Shown piece by piece: positions 8,546-16,783 of a DNA stretch of 64,000 nt. Made by a program: the position numbers and the translations under genes. Below the pieces are notes generated by a model. That model did no database searches. It saw nothing but the letters and a program-made list of their open reading frames with translations, and had not been told where the DNA came from. Source of the stretch: Virgibacillus_O sediminis (lineage in GTDB: Bacteria > Bacillota > Bacilli > Bacillales > Amphibacillaceae); the NCBI RefSeq assembly GCF_042643265.1, contig NZ_JBHRRZ010000015.1, forward strand, positions 62,001-126,000, written 5' to 3'. Within the stretch, counting starts at the first letter, position 1. Each line of letters opens with the position of its first letter.

Positions 8546-9181
8546 TTATCTTTCGTGTTTTTTAGACAAAATGGATTCTATTTTAGACGCCATTATATCA
8601 ATAGCTACCTCATTCTGGCCACCTTCAGGGATAATAATATCCGCATAACGTTTGGTAGGCTCGATGAACTGAAGGTGTGACGGACGTACATTGTTGATAT
8701 ATTGATCGATTACTGAGTCCAGTGTCCTGCCCCTTTCCTTTATGTCCCTAAGCATTCTGCGGATGATTCTGAGATCGGCATCTGTATCGACAAATACTTT
8801 TATGTCCATTAATTCTACCAAGCGAGGATCATCCAGTATTAAAATTCCCTCCAATATGATAACATCCCTGGGATCCACCTTGATGACTTCATCAGAACGG
8901 GTATGGACCTTGTAGTCATAAACCGGTTTTTCAATCGGATTTCCCTTGATCAGCTCATGTATATGTTCAATCAACAGATCATTGTCAAAGGCAAAAGGAT
9001 GGTCATAATTCGTATTCAGCCTCTCCTCCAATGGAAGATGACTCTGATCTTTATAATAATAATCCTGTTCAATCACTTGGATGGTCTGCTCGGAAAAGCG
9101 ATGGGAGATAGATCGGGTTACAGAAGTCTTCCCGCTGCCGCTTCCCCCAGCCACTCCGATGACGACCGGTTTTTCACTCAT
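8546..9181 (-). CDS. udk: Uridine kinase
   Basis: Phosphorylates uridine and cytidine to UMP and CMP in pyrimidine salvage. The 211 residues start with a Walker A loop (GVAGGSGSGKTS, around residues 8-19) and contain the base-binding DHPFAFD segment and the IILEGILIL strand of P-loop nucleoside kinases. It sits 18 bases after trmR and probably shares its transcript. In B. subtilis two U32-peptidase-family genes (trhP1/trhP2) lie between trmR and udk; they are absent here. Confidence 0.95.
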   Translation of the reverse strand: MSEKPVVIGVAGGSGSGKTSVTRSISHRFSEQTIQVIEQDYYYKDQSHLPLEERLNTNYDHPFAFDNDLLIEHIHELIKGNPIEKPVYDYKVHTRSDEVIKVDPRDVIILEGILILDDPRLVELMDIKVFVDTDADLRIIRRMLRDIKERGRTLDSVIDQYINNVRPSHLQFIEPTKRYADIIIPEGGQNEVAIDIMASKIESILSKKHER

Positions 9182-9199
9182 ATAAACTTCTTCCTTTCT

Positions 9200-9838
9200 T
9201 TATTTCTTCACACTAATGGCTATTCCATCTCCAACAGGGATGATGGAAGTGTCAAACTCGGGATGAGCACTAATCCACTTATTATAGCTTCTGATTTTTT
9301 CAACCATCTTCCTATGTCTTCGGGTCGCCTTTTCCGGTTCGGCTACAAGCCCTCTGAATAATACATTATCGGAAACAATTATTGCGTTGGCCTTTAATAA
9401 TCCTTCAGCCAGCTCAAAGAAGCTCCGGTATTGACCCTTCGCGGCATCAATAAAAATCAGGTCAAAAGACTCCCCTTTATCCCTCAGAATCTCTAATTCA
9501 TGGCGGGCATCCCCATGTATGACCTGAATCTGATTCTTCTTGCCCTGTTTGTTTATATTATCCATGGCAATTTGGTACCTTGCCTCGTCTTTTTCAATAG
9601 AGATAATCTTGGCATCTGGGAGCGCTTGCGCCATCATTAATGCCGAATAGCCAATCGCCGTTCCTATCTCAAGAATATGATCAGGCCTTTTCACCCTTAT
9701 CAACTGCATCATAAAGTTCATGCTGATAGGATCCATAATCGGAACTCTCTCATTATCAGCATACTCTTCCATTTGAAGAACCCATTCCTCTTTCTTCGGC
9801 AATGTTCCTAATAAATAATCAGCCATGCATTCTTTCAT
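9200..9838 (-). CDS. trmR: tRNA 5-hydroxyuridine methyltransferase TrmR (YrrM)
   Basis: SAM-dependent O-methyltransferase of the YrrM family, which in B. subtilis methylates 5-hydroxyuridine-34 of certain tRNAs to 5-methoxyuridine. The 212 residues contain the SAM-binding loop ILEIGTAIGYSALMMA (around 58-73), an acidic residue at the end of the next strand (IISIEKD), and the metal/catalytic FIDAAKGQY segment. The neighbours mltG and udk are those of B. subtilis yrrM, supporting the assignment. The genes that make the ho5U substrate anaerobically are not next to it. Confidence 0.88.
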   Translation of the reverse strand: MKECMADYLLGTLPKKEEWVLQMEEYADNERVPIMDPISMNFMMQLIRVKRPDHILEIGTAIGYSALMMAQALPDAKIISIEKDEARYQIAMDNINKQGKKNQIQVIHGDARHELEILRDKGESFDLIFIDAAKGQYRSFFELAEGLLKANAIIVSDNVLFRGLVAEPEKATRRHRKMVEKIRSYNKWISAHPEFDTSIIPVGDGIAISVKK

Positions 9839-9865
9839 AATATTACCCCATTTTCCTATCCATTA

Positions 9866-9899
9866 TAAAAACGGGAAATGTGGTTAAGTCCACATTCCC
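9866..9899 (-). terminator. Terminator of mltG
   Basis: On the minus strand GGGAATGTGGA and CCACATTTCCC form the stem, followed by GTTTTTATAA. It separates mltG from trmR. Confidence 0.85.
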
Positions 9900-9907
9900 T
9901 ATAAAGA

Positions 9908-11026
9908 TTAATCCATATGTTCATTCCTGTTCTTCAGGTGTTCTTCATATGTTTCCGCATAATGGATGTTACCATCCGCATCATGCAGGAAATATAGATA
10001 ATCCGATTGCTTCGGATTGGCCACAGCTTCCAACGAACTCTCAGCAAAGTTGGAAATTGGACCGATCGGCAGTGCTTCCACTACATAGGTGTTATATGGT
10101 GATTCAATATCCAAATCCTCATACAAAACACGCTCTTTATGTTCTCCTAAAGCATATAGAACAGTCGGATCTGTTTGAAGAGGCATTCCCTCTTCCATCC
10201 GATTATAGAATACGCCGGCAATTTCATTGCGCTGTTCTACTTCCCCTGCTTCCTTCTCTACCAAAGATGCGAACGTTATCGACTCATGAACTGTCCATCC
10301 CTGTTCATCTAATTCAGCCCTGTATTCCGTGATCAGTTTCTCCGTTTCCGTCAACATCTTCTGTACAATAGTCTCAATTTCAGGCTCCTCTTTATAGAAA
10401 TCATAGGTGGATGCAAAGAGGTAACCTTCCAGCGGGGTCCTTATCTCTTCATCAAGAATGTCCTCTGTCAGAAGGTTCGGATATTGTTCCATCAATTCTT
10501 CAAGATATGCACGGTCATTTACTTTTTCAAGAAAATCTTCCTTCGTAAAATGAAGACTGTCGGCGTATATCTCAGCAATCTGGTCCATGGAGAGGCCTTC
10601 TGGAATAGTAATTCTATGTACTGGTTCCGCCATGACGATACCATTTTTTAACGAATCAACCATTTCTTTCATCTCCATAGAGGGAGTAAATGTGTATTCT
10701 CCGGCCTGAAAATCTGTTTCATTATGGAATTTCACATACATGCGGAAAACAAGCGCATTGCGGATCAGACCATTTTCTTCAAGTATTGAAGCGATAGTGG
10801 ATGTAGAAGAGCCAATAGGCACCTCAATGGTTACTTCTTCCTCACTGTCTGGATCAACAGGTTTCATCGCCGAATTCACATAAAAAAACAGAGAGGCTGC
10901 GCCTACAATAAGGAGAACAGCGATCGTTATAACAATGATAGATACAATTTTACGAACCTTTTTGGCTTCTTCTGTCCGTTCTTTAAAGTTAACCATGTAT
11001 TTCTTTTTCCGTTTATCCCTTGACAT
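9908..11026 (-). CDS. mltG: Endolytic murein transglycosylase MltG (YceG family)
   Basis: Membrane-anchored lytic transglycosylase that cuts nascent peptidoglycan strands and sets glycan length. The 372 residues have a basic cytoplasmic start (SRDKRKKKYM), one transmembrane helix (about 29-51), a LysM-like extracellular part containing the IPEGLSMDQIAEIYA repeat region, and the YceG catalytic core with FASLVEKEAG, which carries the catalytic glutamate, plus the TDPTVLYAL segment. Monocistronic: a terminator follows, and 270 bases with another unit's terminator precede it. Confidence 0.94.
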   Translation of the reverse strand: MSRDKRKKKYMVNFKERTEEAKKVRKIVSIIVITIAVLLIVGAASLFFYVNSAMKPVDPDSEEEVTIEVPIGSSTSTIASILEENGLIRNALVFRMYVKFHNETDFQAGEYTFTPSMEMKEMVDSLKNGIVMAEPVHRITIPEGLSMDQIAEIYADSLHFTKEDFLEKVNDRAYLEELMEQYPNLLTEDILDEEIRTPLEGYLFASTYDFYKEEPEIETIVQKMLTETEKLITEYRAELDEQGWTVHESITFASLVEKEAGEVEQRNEIAGVFYNRMEEGMPLQTDPTVLYALGEHKERVLYEDLDIESPYNTYVVEALPIGPISNFAESSLEAVANPKQSDYLYFLHDADGNIHYAETYEEHLKNRNEHMD

Positions 11027-11232
11027 TCACTGACTCCCTCCTGTCCGGTACATTATACTAAAAATCGGCATGATATTCCATCAGGAAACAAAACTCGAGG
11101 TTTACGGTGATCTGTTTAAACGGCATGGCTGCCTGCTTTGCAATGTACATACAGCCTATTGGGGAAGCCCTGCTGGTCATTGGGTGCGCCGAAACGGGCT
11201 GGTTTATTTCTGTTTGCGAATGGAATAGAATC

Positions 11233-11273
11233 CATAAAAAAGGATTGATGCCAAAAATGCAGCATCAACCCTT
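11233..11273 (-). terminator. Terminator of the alaS-yrzB unit
   Basis: On the minus strand AAGGGTTGATGC and GCATCAATCCTT form a stem around an eight- to nine-base loop, followed by TTTTTATGG. The rest of the mltG-yrzB interval (11027-11232) shows no gene I can support and presumably holds the mltG promoter. Confidence 0.85.
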
Positions 11274-11295
11274 CATACAGACATGTTAAGCCTTG

Positions 11296-11583
11296 TTAAG
11301 CCTCGTTTTCTTCATCTGCCAGTGTATTCAGCATTTCCTCGACCATTTCCCATTCATCATCAGACTCAATCGGGAAAAGGGAAAGATCATCTTCGTTCTC
11401 GTTTTTTTCTTCATAACGGAAAGCATATACTTCCACTTCCTCCTCTTCTGCCTGCTCTGCAGGTGCGACAGCAATGTAAGAGTGTCCTGTTTTGTCTACA
11501 TCAAATGTAAACAGGACCTCGAATAGATGCTCCTCTCCGTTTTCGTCCGGAATGACAATTCTTTCCCTTTCTTCCAATGCCAT
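11296..11583 (-). CDS. yrzB: DUF1292 family protein YrzB
   Basis: Small, strongly acidic cytosolic protein of the DUF1292 (UPF0473) family, 95 residues from the ATG at 11583. A GTG nine bases upstream is open too but overlaps the AAAGGAG ribosome site. The pattern IVIPDENGEEHLFEVLFTF followed by an acidic, YAFRYEE-containing C-terminus is typical. It ends the alaS-yrzL-ruvX-yrzB cluster, a gene order conserved in Firmicutes. Function is not established. Confidence 0.9.
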   Translation of the reverse strand: MALEERERIVIPDENGEEHLFEVLFTFDVDKTGHSYIAVAPAEQAEEEEVEVYAFRYEEKNENEDDLSLFPIESDDEWEMVEEMLNTLADEENEA

Positions 11584-11597
11584 ATGATACACTCCTT

Positions 11598-12011
11598 TTA
11601 TTTTTGATCAAGATAACCTTGCAAAATCATTACAGCGGCCATCTTATCAATGACTTTCTTTCTCTTTTTTCTGCTCATATCAGCTTCAAGCAGCACTCTT
11701 TCCGCAGCTACTGTGGTGAGCCGTTCATCCCAAAGGGAAACCGGTATTCCATGCACCTTTTCTACGTGCTCTGCATACCTTTGGGATGCTTCTCCCCTTT
11801 CACCGATCGTACCATTCATATTTTTGGGAAGCCCGATAATAGCCTTCCCGATTTCATGTTCTTCTATGATGTTTTTTAGCTCTTCGTCTGCAGATTCCAA
11901 ATTGTTTTCATCCCATTTTATGGTGGTAAGACCCTGTGCAGTCCATCCTAATGCATCGCTGACAGCGACGCCGATCGTTTTGGAACCTACATCCAATCCA
12001 ATTATTTTCAT
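11598..12011 (-). CDS. ruvX: Putative pre-16S rRNA nuclease / RuvX (YqgF family)
   Basis: RNase H-fold nuclease of the YqgF family, linked to 16S rRNA 5'-end maturation and annotated as a Holliday junction resolvase homologue. The 137 residues begin MKIIGLDVGSKTIGVA with the catalytic Asp7. IIGLPKNMNGT, the WDERLTT glutamate segment and the C-terminal DKMAAVMILQGYLD with a further catalytic aspartate are all present. It overlaps yrzL by four bases. Confidence 0.93.
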   Translation of the reverse strand: MKIIGLDVGSKTIGVAVSDALGWTAQGLTTIKWDENNLESADEELKNIIEEHEIGKAIIGLPKNMNGTIGERGEASQRYAEHVEKVHGIPVSLWDERLTTVAAERVLLEADMSRKKRKKVIDKMAAVMILQGYLDQK

Positions 12012-12277
12012 TGATGCTCCTTCTGATGCTCGAGATAATACTTTACAAGCTCTTCAATCACTTCGTCCCGCTCAATTTTCCGGATTAAATTTCTGGCATC
12101 ATTATGTCTCGGAATGTATGCAGGATCTCCTGATAGCAGGTAGCCTACAATCTGGTTAATCGGATTATACCCCTTCTCCTGCAATGCCTCGTGAACCGTA
12201 AACAGGATCTCCTTAATATCCTGGTCAAATGGCTCGTCCGAAAAGTTGAACTTCATCGTTCTGTCCATAGAACTCAT
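12008..12277 (-). CDS. yrzL: IreB family regulatory phosphoprotein (YrzL)
   Basis: 89-residue IreB-like protein; in Enterococcus IreB is a substrate of the IreK Ser/Thr kinase and affects cephalosporin resistance. The N-terminus (SSMDRTMKFNF) contains a threonine near the position of the known phosphosites, and the YNPINQIVGYLLSGDPAYIPRHNDARNLIRK region is the conserved core. It sits between alaS and ruvX with an ATGA overlap into ruvX, the standard order. Confidence 0.92.
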   Translation of the reverse strand: MSSMDRTMKFNFSDEPFDQDIKEILFTVHEALQEKGYNPINQIVGYLLSGDPAYIPRHNDARNLIRKIERDEVIEELVKYYLEHQKEHQ

Positions 12278-12436
12278 TACGACACCTCTTTTTGGTATAA
12301 CTTGACATCCTTAGCCATCAGATGTGTTTACCGAATCAACTGGCCCTTGATTAGGACAGGCAAGATTTTCCTTTCCCTATTTTAACATGTTTCAAGCATT
12401 TATTATATGTTTTTACAGAAATCCTATAATCTGACT

Positions 12437-15076
12437 TTACTTTGAATTTTCCCTAATATGCTGCCTAGCAGACTCAAGTGCTTCATTTATTTTCTCGGGA
12501 TCTTTTCCGCCGGCTTGGGCCATGTCTGGACGTCCGCCACCGCCTCCACCGCATATGGTTGCTGCCTGCTTGATCAGGTTTCCTGCATGGTATCCTTTCT
12601 CCACAAGATCCTTGGATACACCTGCCGCAAGCTGGACCTTTTGGTTGTTTTCAGCAGCAAGCAGGATAATACCGGACTCGAGTTTCTGTTTCAAGTCATC
12701 TACCATGTTTCTCAATTGGTTCATGTCTTTAACATTAACTTTCTGTGCCAAGAGAGGTACACCGTCCACTGCCTCTACCTGATCCAGGATGGATGCTGCT
12801 TCCAAATTGGACATCTTCGCATTTAGAGACTCATTTTCTTTCTTAAGCGATTGAATCTCTGCAAATAATGCCTCAATACGTTCTGGCAGTTTTTCTTCCG
12901 CAGATTTGACCATAGTGGCAGACTTCTCCAATAAGCTAAGCTTATCGTTCATAAATTCATAGGCCTGTCTGCTAGTGACTGCCTCAATTCTTCTTGTGCC
13001 TGCTCCTATTCCGCTCTCGGTAACAATCTTGAACATTCCTATTTCTGAAGTGTTCCGGACATGGCAGCCGCCGCAAAGTTCAATACTATAATCTCCGATC
13101 TGCACCACTCGGACAATATCTCCGTATTTTTCCCCGAATAGAGCCATCGCCCCCATTTCCTTTGCTTCCTCCAGCCGTTTGTTATCTATGCTGAGTGCGA
13201 GTGAATTCCAGATTTTCTTATTAACAAGTTCTTCAATCTGCTGCAATTCTTCCGAAGATACACTGCTAAAATGGGAGAAGTCGAATCGAAGCCGGTCAGG
13301 TGTCACCAGAGAACCTGCCTGATTTACATGACTCCCAAGTACATCCTTGAGTGCCTGATGCAACAGATGGGTGGCTGTATGGTTTTTAATGATCGAAGAC
13401 CGGAATTTGCTGTCGACCATAGCTCTAACTTTATCACCCGTCTTGAAAGACCCCTCTTTTATCTCTACCAGATGAACATGCTGGCCCTTTGGTGATTTTT
13501 GGACATCCTTTACATATGCAGAGCAGCTGTCTGTATAGATCCAGCCGTTATCGGCAATCTGACCACCGCTTTCTGCATAGAAAGGTGTCTCTTTAAGGAA
13601 AAGGTATACCTCCCTGCCTGGATCTGCTTTATCCGTTTCCTGCTTGCCATCAACAATAGCAGCAATTTCCGTATCCGTCTCCAAATTGCCGTAACCGACA
13701 AATTCGCTCTCCACTTCTATATCACTTAGAGCTCCATCCTGCACCTGCATGGAGTCCACTTTCTGCCGGGCATTTCTGGCTCTCTCCCGCTGCTTTTCCA
13801 TTTCCTCCTGAAAGCCCTGCTCATCAATAGTAAACCCTTGGTCCTGAACATATTCTTCTGTCAATTCTTTAGGGAAACCATACGTGTCATAGAGGCGGAA
13901 TACCTCTACTCCGGGAAAGACTGTGCTTCCTTTGCTCTTTTCATTCTCCATGATGGTCGTAAGAATCTGAAGTCCATCATTTAAGGTCTCATGGAACCTT
14001 TCCTCTTCCACTTTTACAATATTCTCAATGAATTCTTTCTGCTTCAGTACTTGAGGGTAGAAGTCCTTCATGATCTCACCCACGGTTTCTACCAGTTCAA
14101 ACATAAATGGTTTCTCAATCCCAATTTCCTTGGCAAACCGCACAGCTCTTCTGAGGAGCCTTCGGAGCACATATCCCCTTCCCTCATTGGATGGCACCGC
14201 TCCGTCGCCAACAGCAAAGCTTACCGTTCTGATATGATCGGCAATTACTTTGAAGGCTGTATCGCTCTCTTTGCTTTTCCCGTAGGAAGTGGAAGCCAAG
14301 GCTTCTGTTTTTCTTATGATCGGCATAAATAGATCTGTCTCGAAATTGGTCGGTACATCCTGAATGACTGAGACCACTCGCTCCAATCCCATACCAGTAT
14401 CAATGTTTTTCTTCGGCAGCGGTGTATACGTGTCATCAGGATTATGGTTAAACTGGGAAAACACTAAATTCCAAATCTCCAAATAACGTTCATTTTCCCC
14501 GCCTGGATAAAGTTCCGGATCATTGGGGTCATTGCCATACTTCTCTCCACGGTCGTAGAATATTTCCGTATTCGGGCCACTTGGACCTTCTCCAATATCC
14601 CAGAAGTTTTCCTCCAGACGTATGATGCGTTCTTTTGGCAGCCCAATGTCATTCAGCCAGAAATCATATGCTTCATCATCTTCTGGATGGACTGTAACAG
14701 ATAACAGTTCTTCATCGAATCCGATCCACTTGTCACTTGTAAGGAATTCCCATGCCCATTCGATCGCCTCTTTCTTAAAATAATCGCCAATGGAGAAGTT
14801 CCCGAGCATTTCGAAGAACGTGTGGTGTCTTGCCGTAAATCCGACGTTCTCAATGTCATTGGTACGAATGGATTTTTGTGCATTTACCAATCTTGGATTA
14901 TCGGGAATCACCCGGCCGTCAAAATATTTTTTCAGCGTAGCTACTCCACTATTGATCCAAAGTAAAGTAGGATCATCCTTTGGAACAAGTGAGGCGCTAG
15001 GTTCCACTCTATGTCCTTTTTCCTTAAAAAAATCAATAAACATTTGCCTGACCTGGGCAGATGATAATGTATTCAT
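12437..15076 (-). CDS. alaS: Alanyl-tRNA synthetase
   Basis: Charges tRNA-Ala in the cytosol. The 879 residues carry the class II catalytic domain at the N-terminus (HTFFEMLGNFSIGDY motif 2 region; GMGLERVVSVIQ motif 3), the tRNA-recognition domain, a zinc-type editing domain with HTATHLLHQALK and CGGCHVRNTSEIG, which removes mischarged Ser/Gly, and a C-terminal oligomerisation/C-Ala domain ending with the glycine-rich CGGGGGGRPDMAQAGG. It is preceded by an alanine-type T-box leader and a strong SigA promoter, so expression should rise when tRNA-Ala is uncharged. Confidence 0.97.
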   Translation of the reverse strand: MNTLSSAQVRQMFIDFFKEKGHRVEPSASLVPKDDPTLLWINSGVATLKKYFDGRVIPDNPRLVNAQKSIRTNDIENVGFTARHHTFFEMLGNFSIGDYFKKEAIEWAWEFLTSDKWIGFDEELLSVTVHPEDDEAYDFWLNDIGLPKERIIRLEENFWDIGEGPSGPNTEIFYDRGEKYGNDPNDPELYPGGENERYLEIWNLVFSQFNHNPDDTYTPLPKKNIDTGMGLERVVSVIQDVPTNFETDLFMPIIRKTEALASTSYGKSKESDTAFKVIADHIRTVSFAVGDGAVPSNEGRGYVLRRLLRRAVRFAKEIGIEKPFMFELVETVGEIMKDFYPQVLKQKEFIENIVKVEEERFHETLNDGLQILTTIMENEKSKGSTVFPGVEVFRLYDTYGFPKELTEEYVQDQGFTIDEQGFQEEMEKQRERARNARQKVDSMQVQDGALSDIEVESEFVGYGNLETDTEIAAIVDGKQETDKADPGREVYLFLKETPFYAESGGQIADNGWIYTDSCSAYVKDVQKSPKGQHVHLVEIKEGSFKTGDKVRAMVDSKFRSSIIKNHTATHLLHQALKDVLGSHVNQAGSLVTPDRLRFDFSHFSSVSSEELQQIEELVNKKIWNSLALSIDNKRLEEAKEMGAMALFGEKYGDIVRVVQIGDYSIELCGGCHVRNTSEIGMFKIVTESGIGAGTRRIEAVTSRQAYEFMNDKLSLLEKSATMVKSAEEKLPERIEALFAEIQSLKKENESLNAKMSNLEAASILDQVEAVDGVPLLAQKVNVKDMNQLRNMVDDLKQKLESGIILLAAENNQKVQLAAGVSKDLVEKGYHAGNLIKQAATICGGGGGGRPDMAQAGGKDPEKINEALESARQHIRENSK

Positions 15077-15100
15077 TTAAAATCCTCCTTCATTTTATCC

Positions 15101-15358
15101 AAATAAAAAAATCTCCTCTCTGCATATTGCAGGGACGAGATTCTATCGCGGTACCACCCTAATTATGAACAAGAAACACCTGTCCATCACTTATACATGT
15201 TAACGGTATGAAACCGACGGGGATTAACCGTACTCTGGTTTAGCTTTCCATGATTCAGCATTCAGGATTTTTTTCAGCCTGGAAAATCCCTCTCTTGTCA
15301 ACCGGTCATCATGTACTTATAACCTTCAGCGTGTTTTTCATATGCAAGTGGTTTATCT
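15101..15358 (-). promoter_or_regulatory. T-box riboswitch, alanine specifier (GCU), before alaS
   Basis: The minus strand contains the hallmark T-box AGGGTGGTACCGCG (15160-15147), then a terminator stem (AATCTC pairing with GAGATT) ending in seven T. In stem I the AGAGAGG bulge region and a GGCTG distal-loop motif are visible. The loop GAAT-GCT-GAAT places an alanine codon (GCT, 15259-15257) where the specifier is expected, by analogy with the GAAA-GGC-AUUC arrangement of glyQS. Uncharged tRNA-Ala should favour the antiterminator. Confidence 0.93.
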
Positions 15359-15365
15359 TAGCGAT

Positions 15366-15394
15366 ATTATAGAAAACTTTTTTATGGTTGTCAA
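15366..15394 (-). promoter_or_regulatory. SigA promoter of the alaS leader
   Basis: Perfect TTGACA (15394-15389) and TATAAT (15371-15366) with a 17-base spacer on the minus strand. The -35 box overlaps the last codon of yrrI. Confidence 0.85.
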
Positions 15395-16458
15395 CGATAA
15401 TCCCGTAACTCCCACAAATGACTGATGATAACCTTTCCTATCGTTAGAGCAGGAACTGCAATAATCATTCCAATTATCCCAAATAGCTGGCCACCAAGCA
15501 GAAGCACAAAAATAATGGCCACTGGATGGATATCGATACTTTTTCCGACAATATAAGGTGAAAGAAGGTTGCCCTCTATCACCTGTATGGCGAAGATGGC
15601 AAGCAGTGCAAAAATAACGAGATGGCCAGACATGGTCAGTGCAATCGCTACTGCTGGAACCGCACCAATAATCGGCCCGAAGTAAGGGATGATGTTAGTC
15701 AGGCCCATGATAATCGCAAGGAGCAAAGCGTATTTCAATCCTAGCAGCTGAAAAGCTATCCATGATGCCAAACCGACAAATAAGCAAACCAGCAATTGGC
15801 CACGAATATAATTACCCAGACTTTCATCAATTGCATGCGCCATATGGCTGATTTGAGGACGGTATTTTCCAGGTATAAATTTCTTGAAAAATCCGGTAAG
15901 TATTCCATAATCTTTTAGAAAGTAGAAGACAAGCACAGGGATGACCGTCAGAAATAAAATCATATCAAAGATTTTGGTAAACCCACCAACCAATTTGTCG
16001 AGGAGATTCTCCAACCCGGATTCTACTCGGGCAATCCATTGATCCATCTTGTCATGTATTGTCTCAGGAAGAAAAGAAGTATATTCATACAGTTGATAGA
16101 TTAAATCCTGATACATATCAATAAAAACGGGAAGCTGCTGGTTTAAATCCTGAAGCTGATGGACGGCTGCCGGATAGACCCGGTAAACTGCATATGCTGT
16201 ACCTCCAAAAAAGAGAACATAAATCAACAATATAGCGGCAGTCCTTGGGATATCCCATTTATGAAGTTTTTGAACGACCGGGTATAATAGATATGCCAAC
16301 AGGCATGAGAGCAAAAATGGAGCCAGCAGATTGATAGCAAAAGAAAAAACAGCCCCATAAAAAGGGAACAGCTGAAAGAGCAGAAAAATAAATAAGAAGA
16401 CTAGTATACCGGTAATCAGCCAATACAGGACGCTTAGCGCCTTTCCACTATGAAACAT
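15391..16458 (-). CDS. yrrI: AI-2E family transporter YrrI
   Basis: Polytopic membrane protein of the AI-2E/PerM family (355 residues, about eight hydrophobic segments). The C-terminal half has the family pattern GLTNIIPYFGPIIGAVPA and IEGNLLSPYIVGKSIDIHP. Family members include exporters of autoinducer-2 and Na+/H+ antiporters; which applies here cannot be told from sequence. It lies 76 bases after a small zinc-ribbon gene and just upstream of the alaS promoter. Confidence 0.88.
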   Translation of the reverse strand: MFHSGKALSVLYWLITGILVFLFIFLLFQLFPFYGAVFSFAINLLAPFLLSCLLAYLLYPVVQKLHKWDIPRTAAILLIYVLFFGGTAYAVYRVYPAAVHQLQDLNQQLPVFIDMYQDLIYQLYEYTSFLPETIHDKMDQWIARVESGLENLLDKLVGGFTKIFDMILFLTVIPVLVFYFLKDYGILTGFFKKFIPGKYRPQISHMAHAIDESLGNYIRGQLLVCLFVGLASWIAFQLLGLKYALLLAIIMGLTNIIPYFGPIIGAVPAVAIALTMSGHLVIFALLAIFAIQVIEGNLLSPYIVGKSIDIHPVAIIFVLLLGGQLFGIIGMIIAVPALTIGKVIISHLWELRDYR

Positions 16459-16534
16459 GTTGACCTCTCTCCCCTGAGCAAAAGAATACGCGCCTTTTAT
16501 CCCAGTTTAAAAATACTATTCTGTATGGAAAGAT

Positions 16535-16720
16535 CTATATTTTCCTTTCCTCTTCGGAGAAAAGGTCGTCAAGGGAGCTTAACGAACCATCCGGTTCTAC
16601 TTGGTGCACCTTCAGCTTATTTTTTTCCACTGCCATTTCAATAAAGCAAGTCCAGCAGTAATACTGCTGGGAGCCAATCCTGCCTAAGTCCTTACCGTGA
16701 CAATTCGGGCATCGCATCAC
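16535..16720 (-). CDS. Small zinc-ribbon protein
   Basis: 61-residue protein with two CxxC knuckles (CPNC at about residues 4-7 and CWTC at about 22-25) in the first half, enough for one zinc ribbon, and an acidic tail. Similar small zinc-ribbon genes occur between recD2 and yrrI in Bacillus. Two adjacent ATG-type starts are possible (16720 or 16717). It could bind nucleic acid or a protein partner; no function is assigned. Confidence 0.72.
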   Translation of the reverse strand: MMRCPNCHGKDLGRIGSQQYYCWTCFIEMAVEKNKLKVHQVEPDGSLSSLDDLFSEEERKI

Positions 16721-16783
16721 ATCACACCTCTGGAAATTAGTTATTATGACATGCTTGCCCGAATTAACGTTAAATATACATCA

